This document shows positions 1 through 7,801 of a DNA stretch of 64,000 nt, piece after piece; the stretch's first letter is position 1, and every line of letters begins with the position of its first letter. This stretch comes from Streptomyces sp. PCS3-D2 (GTDB lineage Bacteria > Actinomycetota > Actinomycetes > Streptomycetales > Streptomycetaceae). The notes under the pieces were generated by a model that was given only the letters and a program-made list of their open reading frames with translations, was not told where the DNA came from and did no database searches. Both the position numbers and the translations under genes were made by a program. The stretch covers positions 3,635,001-3,699,000 of the forward strand of contig NZ_CP097800.1 in NCBI RefSeq assembly GCF_000612545.2. The letters run 5' to 3'.

Positions 1-1
1 C

Positions 2-319
2 GTCAGCCTGCTGCGGTACCTGCTCACCAACCGCGTCGGCGATCTGCCGACCTTCCTGATGATCGACTCACCGACCAAGAACATCGGCCGCAACGACTGG
101 GATACCCGCTTCGCCCAGCGCATTTACAGCAGCTTCGTGGACTTCGTCACCGCCCGGGCTGGTGCCGGCATCACCACCGACCCGTTCCAAGTCGTGGTCG
201 CGGACAACGACCTCCCGGCGTCTGTACGAGGCCACGTCCTGGTACACGACTTCGACCACGACCGGCCGCTAATTCCCGGTCTAAGGAACCCGCACGCAGC
301 CGAACAACCATCCAACTGA
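2..319 (+). CDS. C-terminal end of an SMC/AAA-like ATPase (partial, runs off the left edge)
   Basis: The reading frame is open from base 2 and ends with TGA at 317-319, leaving about 105 residues of the C-terminus. The stretch FLMIDSPTKN, hydrophobic beta strand then D-S-P, looks like the Walker B and D-loop of coiled-coil ATPases of the RecN/SMC type, and VVVADND follows in the position of the next core strand. The N-terminal Walker A would lie left of the window. It sits in the left-most of several tandem islands, where ATPases of this kind are often part of defence systems. The ATPase reading is fair; the exact family is not determined. Confidence 0.6.
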   Translation, partial: VSLLRYLLTNRVGDLPTFLMIDSPTKNIGRNDWDTRFAQRIYSSFVDFVTARAGAGITTDPFQVVVADNDLPASVRGHVLVHDFDHDRPLIPGLRNPHAAEQPSN

Positions 320-422
320 CCCCCCGCTGCTCAGCGCCCGGTATACCTCTGACACGCTTTCCCGGCGCCTACGCCAGACCAAAATTCCAGCCTGCGAAGC
401 AACAAGGGTAGCCCCCGGAAGC

Positions 423-1718
423 TCAACCGCGCGAATTCTCAATCCGGCGAAAAACCCAACGGTCCAATCGGCCAGTACTATTTTCCGCAGCGACATATTC
501 ACCCGTCGGAAGAATAGCCAACTGGCACTTCTTTGCGATCAACTTCAGGCTCTGCCCAGATGAGGCAACGAGGCGGGTTTCCAACAGGCGGTTGCGCACG
601 TCACTAATTTCAACACCCCTTGACTTTAGCCATGCGATCATCTCCGGGTCATCGCAACGCACCTCCCTCCCTTGACACAGCCGCGTTAGCAAAACAAATT
701 CCTCCTCTCCGATGAAATTTGGACGCCACCGCTCTGTCGCCGAAGTCACGTCAAGCGTTTCATCACCAGCATTATGCACTTGAATTTGCCAGCCGCCTCT
801 CCCATCGAGGATGGCAGCACGACAGCTCAACAGAGTCCTGGCGATCTCAGTCTCAAGATCTTCTCCCCAAACCTCTCCCCCAAGGCCGTACAGCTCATCC
901 AGTCGCGTCCAAATGAACTCCAGCAACAGCCTCAGCGGGTTCTCCGGCGTCGAGAAGTAAAACGGCCACCACCCATCGATTAGAGGTGTCATGAACGGCC
1001 GACCATTGGCCTTAACGAGGGAGTATCCACCCGAAACGATCAATTGAGGGAAATTTGCCGGACCGAATCCATGCTTCCCAATATTCTGCCCAATGTAGTT
1101 CGACATCGACGATCGAAATGCTCGCTCGCTCTTAAATCCGTGCATCCCGAGAATGATTCGGACCGCAGAAATCTGTTCCAGGAGGAGGGTTTGAAGTACG
1201 GCATCCTCTTCGTAGGCGAGGGCGACAGGCCCCTCCCCATCCCAGGCCAACTTCCCAGTCATCTCCGCGAACGTTCTAACCGACGGAGCCATACTCCGAT
1301 CGGGGTCGTCCGGCACCTCGTCATCGCCTTGATAGTAGGCGTGCTCGATCTGAGCGACTGAATTAAGCTGAGCAAACGCATCGCGAAGCTCGGCCGAGTG
1401 GAGATTCTTCTTAACTTCGACAACGGCAATGATGTCTTTAACATGCCACACATAAGAGTCGGTATATGGGATCCTTTCTCCCTCGCCCCGAACCACCATG
1501 CAATCAAGTTGGCCGGACATGCTTCCGCGACCGTCGCGAGCAAACCCGGATACCACCTGCAGACCCAATCCGACCGGCAGGGCGCGGTTCAATACGTCTG
1601 AAGACAGCCCCTCATACATGTCTCCAATTGTGGGAGCATGCCTTACAGGAGCATTGTCGAGTTTAGGCAGCTCGTCTCGAATAATGCCCGACAGAAGGTC
1701 GGAAATCGTGCGAATCAC
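423..1718 (-). CDS. DUF6602-like protein with a nuclease-like core
   Basis: 431 residues from a GTG start with a GAGG ribosome site 6 nt upstream. Residues about 65-105 contain SGQLDCMVV followed by DIIAVVEVKKNL. An aspartate then E-V-K is the pattern of the PD-(D/E)XK nuclease core seen in DUF6602 and NERD-like proteins, which occur in phage-defence loci. The rest is mixed alpha/beta without recognised motifs and no membrane segment. Its codons are visibly more AT-rich than in the genes to the right, consistent with acquired DNA. Family assignment is from memory of the motif; nuclease activity is inference. Confidence 0.55.
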   Translation of the reverse strand: MIRTISDLLSGIIRDELPKLDNAPVRHAPTIGDMYEGLSSDVLNRALPVGLGLQVVSGFARDGRGSMSGQLDCMVVRGEGERIPYTDSYVWHVKDIIAVVEVKKNLHSAELRDAFAQLNSVAQIEHAYYQGDDEVPDDPDRSMAPSVRTFAEMTGKLAWDGEGPVALAYEEDAVLQTLLLEQISAVRIILGMHGFKSERAFRSSMSNYIGQNIGKHGFGPANFPQLIVSGGYSLVKANGRPFMTPLIDGWWPFYFSTPENPLRLLLEFIWTRLDELYGLGGEVWGEDLETEIARTLLSCRAAILDGRGGWQIQVHNAGDETLDVTSATERWRPNFIGEEEFVLLTRLCQGREVRCDDPEMIAWLKSRGVEISDVRNRLLETRLVASSGQSLKLIAKKCQLAILPTGEYVAAENSTGRLDRWVFRRIENSRG

Positions 1719-2068
1719 TAGACCTCACCCACAAGTTGACCCAACTTACGCGCCCGAGAACGCCATCGAAGGAATTCCCTTTTAGCCAGCGGCGCATCAA
1801 AACAAACCACCAGCGCACCCCTGTTCCCGTAGTCCGCTCCCACTCCACCTCGGCCGGGACACTTCACAGCCTGCCTTCGGCGACTACCAAGTACTGGGGC
1901 CTACGCCTCGCCCCCTTCGGACAGGCTCGACGGCGACCTCCTGAGCGCGCAGGCACGCCGCTGCCGGAACACCCCGCCTCATGTCACCGACCTCGCGAAG
2001 GTAGGGGATGCCGCCGTGGCCCGAGCCCTTCACACGCGACTGCTCCACTGGGGACGTCACGAGGGGCC
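1719..2068. other. Gap without a supported gene
   Basis: Between the DUF6602-like gene and the first att-region repeat I see no coding sequence with a ribosome site or recognisable protein on either strand. No integrase or excisionase gene is present here. Confidence 0.5.
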
Positions 2069-2112
2069 GTGCCATAACGTGCCAGTAGAAGCGGGGACCA
2101 GCGGTCAACACG
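2069..2112 (+). repeat. Att-region repeat, copy 1 (GTGCCA arm-like sequence)
   Basis: Begins GTGCCATAACGTGCCAGTAG and continues into a GCGG...CAGCGGTCAACA segment. The same block recurs at 6077 and 7532. In each case it starts 125-126 bp before a tRNA-Gly 3' fragment. Two GTGCCA hexamers 11 bp apart look like arm-type recombinase binding sites (inference). Confidence 0.6.
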
Positions 2113-2193
2113 GGGTGTCAGAGCCGGCGGACACCACACGATTGCGAGACGTTTCCGCAGGTCAGGCACCACTTATGCACTCCGAGTCCGGGT

Positions 2194-2237
2194 GATTCCC
2201 AAGCTTATAGCGCGGGTTCGATTCCCGTCATCCGCTC
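2194..2237 (+). repeat. tRNA-Gly(CCC) 3'-half fragment, att site copy 1
   Basis: 44 bp identical, apart from the flanks, to copies at 6203 and 7658. It folds as the 3' part of a tRNA: anticodon loop TTCCCAA, T-stem and loop GCGGG-TTCGATT-CCCGT, acceptor strand CATCCGC and discriminator T. The 5' half (expected GCGGATG) is missing upstream, so this is not a functional tRNA gene but the crossover remnant left at the far end of an element that integrated into tRNA-Gly. In this copy the CCA end is not retained. Confidence 0.85.
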
Positions 2238-2243
2238 TTGAGA

Positions 2244-2272
2244 GAAGGCCCAGGTCAACGACCTGGGCCTTC
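2244..2272. terminator. Hairpin downstream of att copy 1
   Basis: Perfect 13-bp stem (GAAGGCCCAGGTC and its complement) with loop AAC, then TTCG. The same hairpin with small changes follows the other two tRNA fragments, so it is probably the original tRNA-Gly terminator carried along with each att site. Confidence 0.75.
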
Positions 2273-2344
2273 TTCGTTGTCTAGACCTATGAGCGCCGCC
2301 GTCCCTCGGGTCCAGCCAAGCCCCGAGCAAACGTCGAGACGTCC

Positions 2345-3019
2345 TCAACGACCTTCGACGTAAGGAGTCTCCCAGCGGGCGATGTCGGCCACGAACTCCT
2401 GGTAGGAGCGATTCGTCCCGTTGGGTTTCGCCAGCAGGCCATGCTCCAATGCCGCCGCCACGATCTCAGGCCCATCACTCTCTCTGAAGCGCGGACTGTT
2501 GAGGGCGCCTTCGAGGTCCTCTTTCGGAGTCTGGCGACGCCCTGTGTCCTTCCCCAGCCATGTTGCCGGGATTTTCCACGAGGGTCGGTAGAGCGTAAAC
2601 GCCTTCGGAAAGAGAAGGAGCCATGCTTCAGACTCTGCGGCGGCAAGTGCATAGACAGACGCGGAGGCGCCGGTCGCCTTCGCCAGCGCCTGCGAGACAG
2701 CAGTTCGCGCAGTGTCATAGGCAGGCCCAGGGCAGGAATCCATGTCCTCGTGGACAGCGATCCCAACGAATTCTCCGCCTTTCAACCGGGCCTTACCACG
2801 CGCCTTGCTCACCAGGATTCCCGCTGCAGTTGCCAGGTCGGCACCCGACTTCTTCCGCAGCCGCACGGGGTCGGTGATCTCGGTAAGAGTGACTGCGTGT
2901 GCAAGGGCAGGGTGTGCAGCCTTGATGAACGCCGCCAGCATGCGACGATCGTTCGCACTCTCGCCCGCGAGCACGACCACACCGCGACTCACAGACCTGG
3001 GTATCCGTTGGCGACTCAC
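2345..3019 (-). CDS. TOPRIM-like protein (RloB/DUF4276 type), partner of the interrupted ATPase
   Basis: 224 residues. I choose GTG at 3019 because it overlaps the TGA of the ATPase gene (GTGA), so the two are translationally coupled. Near the N-terminus VVVLAGESANDRRML resembles the glutamate motif of RloB/DUF4276 TOPRIM-like folds. Further on are AVHEDMDSC, with acidic residues in the place of the TOPRIM D-x-D, and AAAESEAWLLL. Pairs of an AAA15 ATPase and a TOPRIM-like protein form abortive-infection systems such as PARIS-type AriA/AriB. Here the ATPase is broken by an IS element, so the pair is probably silent. Family placement is by motif only. Confidence 0.6.
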   Translation of the reverse strand: MSRQRIPRSVSRGVVVLAGESANDRRMLAAFIKAAHPALAHAVTLTEITDPVRLRKKSGADLATAAGILVSKARGKARLKGGEFVGIAVHEDMDSCPGPAYDTARTAVSQALAKATGASASVYALAAAESEAWLLLFPKAFTLYRPSWKIPATWLGKDTGRRQTPKEDLEGALNSPRFRESDGPEIVAAALEHGLLAKPNGTNRSYQEFVADIARWETPYVEGR

Positions 3020-3462
3020 AGCTCGTCCTCCGTCAGGTCGCCGCCCAGAACGCCCGAGAACCACAGCTCACCAAGGGGCTGATCACCTGTCTCTGCAACG
3101 ATCGTCTCGATCTCATCTGTTGTCAGAGCAGGGATGATGGAGGCACCAGCTTCATCTCGATCGCAGACGACGAACTCGTGAGGCTCCAATCGGTCCACGA
3201 GCGCTGGCGAATGGGTCGCCACGATGAACTGCGTTCGGCGGGACGCCTCCCGCATACGCTCAACGATGAGCTCAAGTGCTTGCGGATGCAGACCATGGTC
3301 GATCTCTTCGACACACGTCAGTGCCGGAGGCCGGGGATCGTAAAGCATGGCCAGGAGACCTAGAAGACGCACCGTTCCAAACGAGGCGTCGGCAAGCGGC
3401 GTCGTACGACGCAAGCCGCGTTCATGAAGTACCACTGCAAGTCGATCTGCGTAACCTCCGAC
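3016..3462 (-). pseudogene. AAA15-type ATPase, C-terminal fragment (interrupted by IS3 element)
   Basis: Encodes the C-terminal 147 or so residues of the ATPase whose N-terminus is at 4786-5568. It contains a Walker B, LTCVEEIDHGLHP, and the histidine switch FIVATHSPALVDRL typical of the AAA15/OLD-like family. Joining the two halves and removing the IS and one copy of the GAC duplication restores one uninterrupted frame across the junction (...EFEQV then GGYADRLAVVLHE...), 407 residues in all. The downstream TOPRIM-like gene overlaps its stop codon. Confidence 0.85.
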
Positions 3463-3493
3463 TGAGGTTCCCCCGCTGTACGGGTGTGGCTGA

Positions 3494-4315
3494 CTAGCTG
3501 GTCAGAGCGGGTTGACGTGGTTTCAGGTTCACTTGTTCGGTCGTTGCCTGGTTGGTGTAGTGCTTCTCCTCGTACTCGATGGGGCTGAGGTAGCCGAGCC
3601 GTTTCTGGATGCGGCGGGGGTTGTAGAAGCCGTCGATGTACTCGAAGAGCGCGAGGTTCGCCTCGGCACGTGTGGCGAAGACGCGGCTGCGGATGCATTC
3701 GGTCTTGATGACCATCCACAGGTTCTCCGCGAGGGCGTTGTCGTACGAGTCGCCGACCGAGCCCATGGACGCCTGGATGCCGGCCCTGACCAGGCGTGTT
3801 GTGAGCTTCACGGACGTGTATTGACAGCCGTGGTCGGCGTGATGGACGAGCTCGCCGGGGGCGGGCTCGCGGCTGGCGAGGGCGTATTCCAGCGAGGTGA
3901 GGACCAGGTCGGCGTCGGCGCGGGCGGAGGTTTCCCAGGCCACGACCCGGCGGGAGAACGCGTCGCGGATCGCGGACAGCCACAGCGGCCCCTCCCCGGT
4001 GGGGATCATGGTCAGGTCGGTGACCCACAGCCGGTTCGGCCCGTCGGCGGTGAAGTCGCGTCTGACCAGGTCGGGTGCGAGGTCGGAGTCCGGGTCGCGG
4101 CGGGTGAAGCCTTTGGACTTGCGGGGGCTGATCCCTGCCAGGCCGGCTTCCCGCATGAGCCGTTCGACCCGTTTACGGCCGACGCGAGTGCCCTCGCGTC
4201 TGAGGACGGCGTGCACTCGGGGTGAGCCGTAGATGCCGCCGGACTCCTCGTGGACCTGGCGGATCCTGCCCGTCAGCTCCGCGTCCCTGCGGCGTCGCTC
4301 GCACGGCTCCTTCAC
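3494..4315 (-). CDS. IS3-family transposase OrfB (DDE integrase core)
   Basis: 273 residues from GTG 4315. It has the usual IS3 OrfB order: an HTH_21-like region (SGGIYGSPRVHAVLRREG), then the rve/DDE core with WVTDLTMIP (first Asp), HHADHGCQYTS (second Asp) and ENLWMVIKTE (Glu), then the terminal FYNPRRIQKRLGYLSP block. The frame stays open upstream of this GTG to the slippery sequence at 4444-4450 (T-TTT-TTC on the minus strand). The active product is therefore most likely an OrfAB fusion made by a -1 frameshift, as in most IS3 members. Nothing in it looks damaged. Confidence 0.93.
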   Translation of the reverse strand: MKEPCERRRRDAELTGRIRQVHEESGGIYGSPRVHAVLRREGTRVGRKRVERLMREAGLAGISPRKSKGFTRRDPDSDLAPDLVRRDFTADGPNRLWVTDLTMIPTGEGPLWLSAIRDAFSRRVVAWETSARADADLVLTSLEYALASREPAPGELVHHADHGCQYTSVKLTTRLVRAGIQASMGSVGDSYDNALAENLWMVIKTECIRSRVFATRAEANLALFEYIDGFYNPRRIQKRLGYLSPIEYEEKHYTNQATTEQVNLKPRQPALTS

Positions 4316-4407
4316 CGCCTGGCGCCAGCGGTAGTAGGTGGAGGAGGGGATGTGCAGTTCCCGGAGTACGGGCTCGACACCGAGATCACCGCGTTCGTCG
4401 AGGAACG

Positions 4408-4719
4408 TCAGTACCTTCGCCGGGTCGTGTCGAGTTCCTGGGCGAAAAAAGCCGAGGCGGCCTTGAGGATCTCGTTCGCCCGCTTGAGCTGGGCATTCTC
4501 CTTCCGCAGAGCGGCGAGCTCCTCGCGCTCGGCGGTGGTGAGCAGGTCGCCTCGTTCGCCGGCGTCGGCCTCGGCCTGACGGATCCAGTTACGCAGGGCC
4601 TCGTGGTGCACGCCGAGTTCCTCGGCCATGCGGCGGATCACGGGCTTCGGCTCGGCGGTCTGGTACATCCGGACCGCACGCTCACGCAACTCCAGCGGGT
4701 ACTTTCTCGGGGCAGGCAT
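4408..4719 (-). CDS. IS3-family transposase OrfA (HTH_Tnp_1)
   Basis: 103 residues from ATG 4719 (MPAPRKYPLELRERAVRMY). It carries a homeodomain-like helix-turn-helix that binds the IS ends, followed by a leucine-zipper-like coiled coil (LAALRKENAQLKRANEILKAAS) for multimerisation. The run TTTTTTC near its 3' end (4444-4450) is in the right register for a -1 slip into the OrfB frame. OrfA alone usually acts as a regulator of transposition. Confidence 0.93.
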   Translation of the reverse strand: MPAPRKYPLELRERAVRMYQTAEPKPVIRRMAEELGVHHEALRNWIRQAEADAGERGDLLTTAEREELAALRKENAQLKRANEILKAASAFFAQELDTTRRRY

Positions 4720-4785
4720 CGTCTGGGCTCCTCTCATGAGACCCATCTGACCCTCTGTCACCCCACCCCGCATCTCGGGGGAACC

Positions 4786-5568
4786 TCAGACTTGCTCAAA
4801 TTCGATGGCATCCAGTTGAGGAAGGATACGACGAGCATCTCGCGTTAGAAGTTCCCAACGGTCCTCATCCGCACTGAGCTGCACCAGAAACGCAGCCAAG
4901 TTCTCGGCATGGGAGTCCAAACGGCCAGCCCTGATCGAGCGGGCGCGAGTCGGCTGTCGAGCGGCGGTGACGTCCACATCGAAGACCCTGAAAGAGGACA
5001 AACGGTCCGCAACCCGCGCAACCTCTTCCCCGCCATCCGATCGCCCCAGCCGAGGCAAGGTAGACAGACCACTACTCAGTCGCTGGATGCCAAAACTTCC
5101 CCCATCAGACTCACGACCAGCCCTCCTGTCTACGACACGGGCTTCTTCTCCGGAGATCGTGATGCGCCGGCCTCGGCCCTGTGTCCGCTTGAACTGGAAA
5201 CTCTCCTGGCGTGACAGCGTGTAGGAGTCGCGATTACTGGGCGCGGACCGTCTGCGAATGGTCAGTGAGTACTCATCCGGAGCCTTGACGCTCGCGTGTG
5301 TCGTCCAGTCCGCCTTGAGCCTGATCGCCATCGATGTCGGCGGCTTGTCGCCGCCCCAGAAGGCCACCTCGTCGAATCCCCCCCGCTCATCAAGTGCAGG
5401 CTTGAGGTCAGTCCGGATGATCGCGGCCAGGAAGTCGAACACCTTGAGTACGTTCGACTTGCCCACGCCATTAGGGCCCACCAAGACGGTGAGCGGACCG
5501 AGTGGGATCGTCACGTCCCGAAGGCTGCGGAAGTTCTCGACATGTAGCTCTAGAAGGCGGCCGGGCAT
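4786..5568 (-). pseudogene. AAA15-type ATPase, N-terminal fragment (interrupted by IS3 element)
   Basis: 260 residues from ATG 5568. The start LLELHVENFRSLRDVTIPLGPLTVLVGPNGVGKSNVL is the classic N-terminus of AAA15/OLD-like ATPases: a FRS motif, then Walker A GPNGVGKSN. The frame is closed by the TGA contributed by the IS terminal repeat at 4786-4788. The other half is at 3016-3462. Together with the TOPRIM-like gene it formed a two-gene operon that I interpret as an anti-phage system. As it stands Walker A and Walker B are in separate fragments, so ATPase function is lost unless the IS excises precisely. Confidence 0.85.
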
Positions 5569-6076
5569 GAGATGAACCTATCGGGTATCAGATCGTCGGG
5601 TTGCGTAAGTGATTGTCCTGAGTGGCTCGCAAGCAGCAAGGCCAGGTCTCCCGCCTTCATCCCTGTCACACATCGCCAGCGGAGCAGATGACGGCAGTGG
5701 TGATCCTCCTCGCAGCGTAGGCGGTGCCACTGACTCGGCCATCCGCCTTACCGAGTCGCGTAGCTGCCCGGTCCAGCGGGGATCGGGCGCAGATGCAACA
5801 GGTGGTGGGGCAGTACCTCCTGCCGTCACGCGCCTGGACCTTCGGGACAGTGCAATGATCGCCCACCCAGCCGTCGACGTCTGTAGGGCAGAGCCCACAC
5901 TTCTCGACCACGACTGTGTCTGCGCACGGACCCCATGCCGCGCAGCAAGCAAGGTAGAGAAGGGAACGACCCCGGCTACTGGGGTTCGCATCTCCCGTCA
6001 CCCGATCGGTGTGAGGACAGACCGGAGACCAGAAGTCCCTCACTCCGGGAAGGAGCCAAGTGAGTGCCTTCGACCC
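5569..6076. other. Gap without a supported gene
   Basis: About 500 bp between the ATPase start and the second att-region repeat. Open frames exist on both strands, but they lack ribosome sites, recognisable motifs and protein-like composition. The promoter of the ATPase operon must lie at the left end of this stretch; I cannot place it. Confidence 0.45.
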
Positions 6077-6120
6077 GTGCCACAACGTGCCAGTAGAGGC
6101 GGTAAACAGCGGAGAACAAA
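6077..6120 (+). repeat. Att-region repeat, copy 2 (GTGCCA arm-like sequence)
   Basis: GTGCCACAACGTGCCAGTAG followed by AGGCGGTAAACAGCGG, matching the blocks at 2069 and 7532. It lies 126 bp before the second tRNA-Gly fragment. Constant spacing argues that arm block and att core are inherited as one unit. Confidence 0.6.
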
Positions 6121-6202
6121 GGCTTCGGCAAGGAAGCCGATACGGCGGGCCTGACGAACGTCGTAGCAGCTCAGACGGCGTGTGGACCCCGAAGTGCCGG
6201 GT

Positions 6203-6246
6203 GATTCCCAAGCTTATAGCGCGGGTTCGATTCCCGTCATCCGCTC
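6203..6246 (+). repeat. tRNA-Gly(CCC) 3'-half fragment, att site copy 2
   Basis: Same 44-bp core as at 2194 and 7658, here followed by CCA in register with a tRNA 3' end. It forms the right boundary of the island that carries the ATPase/TOPRIM-like pair and the left boundary of the small cassette island. No 5' tRNA half precedes it. Confidence 0.85.
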
Positions 6247-6253
6247 CACGACA

Positions 6254-6280
6254 AAGCCCCAGGTCAGCGACCTGGGGCTT
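6254..6280. terminator. Hairpin downstream of att copy 2
   Basis: 12-bp perfect stem AAGCCCCAGGTC with loop AGC, followed by GTTTGT. Counterpart of the hairpins at 2244 and 7709. Confidence 0.75.
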
Positions 6281-6565
6281 GTTTGTCGCCTAGGCCTCTC
6301 AGGGGCCCGCGCGCCATGCGCGCGGCCCAACTCGCAGGAATATCCTGCCCACAGCGCCTTCGCATGCCACCGGCACCCCTACTCCGCGAGCCGCTCAAGG
6401 CGCCGCTCGACCTCGGTGGAGAGGATGGCCGGCAGGTCGCCCACTCACCCACACACCAGCCGTTGGACTTGGTGTCGCCCTCGACGCAAGGTCTTTCCTT
6501 TCGGACGAGGCCCTTAATGACAAGTAGTTCTTGCGATTTATCGGCGTGGGGTCCACACTGCTCCC

Positions 6566-6835
6566 ATGACCGATAAGCCCCGCGCCCGAGCTCCGCAGGC
6601 CGCCCTGACCGACGCGCAGAAGCTCGAACTGGATCGGGCGAAGAAGGCCGCCGACGATGCCGTCGCGCACTTCCGTGAGACCGCGGGGCGTATCGCCGTA
6701 GACCTCGGCCGCGGCGGAGCGCCGGCCGTCGCCAGGCACATGGAGTGGACACCCCAGTACGCGTCCACCCTCGCCGCCGCCTACAAGGCCAAGCAGGCCG
6801 CCCAGGGCAGCGAGACTGAGGAGGTGGCGGCATGA
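6566..6835 (+). CDS. Cassette gene A: small HTH-like protein
   Basis: 89 residues. An acidic/basic helical N-terminal half (LTDAQKLELDRAKKAADDAVAHF) is followed by PAVARHMEWTPQYASTLAAAYKAK, which reads as a helix-turn-helix: 'W-T/S-x-Q-Y/H' then a recognition helix. A diverged homologue lies at 10761-11048 in the same position of an identical three-gene array. The stop overlaps the start of gene B (ATGA). It probably binds DNA and may autoregulate the cassette (inference). I do not recognise a named family. Confidence 0.7.
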   Translation: MTDKPRARAPQAALTDAQKLELDRAKKAADDAVAHFRETAGRIAVDLGRGGAPAVARHMEWTPQYASTLAAAYKAKQAAQGSETEEVAA

Positions 6836-7173
6836 CGACCGCCCCCAGGCCGTCCGGCATCCCGCCCATGCCCGAGCGGAACACGAAGGCGTTGCGCACC
6901 GCGATCGCCGAGCACACACCGCAGCTCCTCGCCGACTTCGACGCCCACTGGAAGTGGGCCATCGGCGACGCGCACGACATCGCCCCGGTACCGGCGTTCC
7001 TCGCCCAGTGGTGGGCCGAGTTTGCCATCGCCCGCGATCCCTCACTCGACCGGCACATCCACGACCTGGAAAGCCGGGCAGCCGACGCGTCGACGAACGC
7101 CGAGGCCACGCAGTTGCTCACGCAGGCCGCGCACCTTCGGCGCGAGGCGGGGAAGGCGGAGCCCGGCCAGTGA
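6832..7173 (+). CDS. Cassette gene B: small helical protein of unknown function
   Basis: 113 residues, ATG overlapping the stop of gene A. After a proline-rich tail it is mostly helical, with the signature APQLLADFD-like segment TPQLLADFDAHWKWA and EFAIARDPSLDRHIHDLESRAADA. The homologue at 10396-10764 shares APQLLADFD and the EVAIARYPE/LRALEARAGE block, so these segments are under selection. No catalytic motif is visible. Translational coupling to both neighbours suggests that the three products form a complex or work in fixed stoichiometry. Confidence 0.7.
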   Translation: MTTAPRPSGIPPMPERNTKALRTAIAEHTPQLLADFDAHWKWAIGDAHDIAPVPAFLAQWWAEFAIARDPSLDRHIHDLESRAADASTNAEATQLLTQAAHLRREAGKAEPGQ

Positions 7174-7490
7174 GCGACTTCATGGGGCCGCCCTGGCAGA
7201 TGGACTGGGTCGATACGGCCCGGACCGCCCGCGACTCCCTACCCAAGCCGGTACGCGACCTGATCGACGGCATCCGAGCCGAACTGGTCACCGTCGAGGA
7301 CCCCTATTTCCGCGGTACCGACAACATCCCAGATCTCCCACCCGGCTGCCGTATCGCCCCGCTTCGGTCGACGGTGCCGAACGGACTGTACGTCTGCTAC
7401 TTCGATCACGGCCGGGGCTGGATCCACTACACGTTCACCCGCCGCACCGCCGACCCGCAGATCATCGTCGAGGAGGTGTTCTGGCAGTGA
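7170..7490 (+). CDS. Cassette gene C: small alpha/beta protein of unknown function
   Basis: 106 residues from GTG 7170, which overlaps the TGA of gene B (GTGA). The start PKPVRDLIDGIRAELVTV aligns with PKAVRDEVKAVADQIVEL of the counterpart at 10121-10399. The remainder (GLYVCYFDHGRGWIHYTFTRR) is beta-rich and compact, like a small RelE-like or ParE-like fold. A toxin-like role with genes A and B as control partners is possible but unproven. Confidence 0.65.
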   Translation: MSDFMGPPWQMDWVDTARTARDSLPKPVRDLIDGIRAELVTVEDPYFRGTDNIPDLPPGCRIAPLRSTVPNGLYVCYFDHGRGWIHYTFTRRTADPQIIVEEVFWQ

Positions 7491-7531
7491 CCTGCGACAG
7501 CACCCTCGCGCATCCAGCTGGCGCGGAAGCC

Positions 7532-7575
7532 GTGCCACAACGTGCCAGTAGGGGCGGTAAACAGCGGTCAACAAG
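7532..7575 (+). repeat. Att-region repeat, copy 3 (GTGCCA arm-like sequence)
   Basis: Third copy of the block at 2069 and 6077, again 126 bp before a tRNA-Gly fragment. It overlaps no gene; cassette gene C stops at 7490. Confidence 0.6.
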
Positions 7576-7657
7576 GGTCGCACCGAAGCAGCCATAACGG
7601 CATCGTCAGCGGTCGTATTCGCAGGTCAGGGACTGTGCGCCTACCCAAGTACCGGGC

Positions 7658-7701
7658 GATTCCCAAGCTTATAGCGCGGGTTCGATTCCCGTCATCCGCT
7701 C
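7658..7701 (+). repeat. tRNA-Gly(CCC) 3'-half fragment, att site copy 3
   Basis: Right-most copy of the 44-bp core, followed by CCA. Beyond it the sequence changes to an ordinary-looking chromosomal locus (LysR regulator), so this is probably the distal end of the tandem islands. The intact tRNA-Gly gene would be expected left of the window. Confidence 0.85.
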
Positions 7702-7708
7702 CACGACA

Positions 7709-7735
7709 AAGCCCCAGGTCAACGACCTGGGGCTT
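7709..7735. terminator. Hairpin downstream of att copy 3
   Basis: 12-bp perfect stem AAGCCCCAGGTC, loop AAC, then GTTTG. It also ends transcription of the LysR gene on the opposite strand, whose stop is at 7802. Confidence 0.75.
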
Positions 7736-7801
7736 GTTTGTTGTCCAGACCTTCCGGCGTCCGAGCTGCCCTTCGCGTGCCATAGCGGCCCTCACCGTGC
7801 A

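Larger units (their letters stand above)
3463..4788 (-). mobile_element. IS3-family insertion sequence, 1326 bp
   Basis: Terminal inverted repeats are identical over at least 13 bp (TGAGGTTCCCCCG at 3463 and its complement ending at 4788). A 3-bp target duplication GAC lies at 3460-3462 and 4789-4791. Inside are two overlapping transposase frames on the minus strand. The insertion lies within a codon run of the AAA15 ATPase gene, and the element's own terminal TGA ends the truncated protein. Perfect ends, an intact transposase and an exact duplication point to a recent insertion. Confidence 0.93.

Noticed and set aside
5609-6154. 181-codon open frame left of att copy 2
   Set aside because: No ribosome site, Arg/Ser/Pro-rich low-complexity translation, and it runs into the conserved att-region repeat.
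1-7700. Integrase gene for the tRNA-Gly islands
   Set aside because: No tyrosine or serine recombinase motif found on either strand; the only recombinase is the IS3 transposase.
2194-7701. Functional tRNA-Gly genes
   Set aside because: Only the 3' half is present at each site; acceptor 5' strand, D-arm and the 5' anticodon stem are missing.
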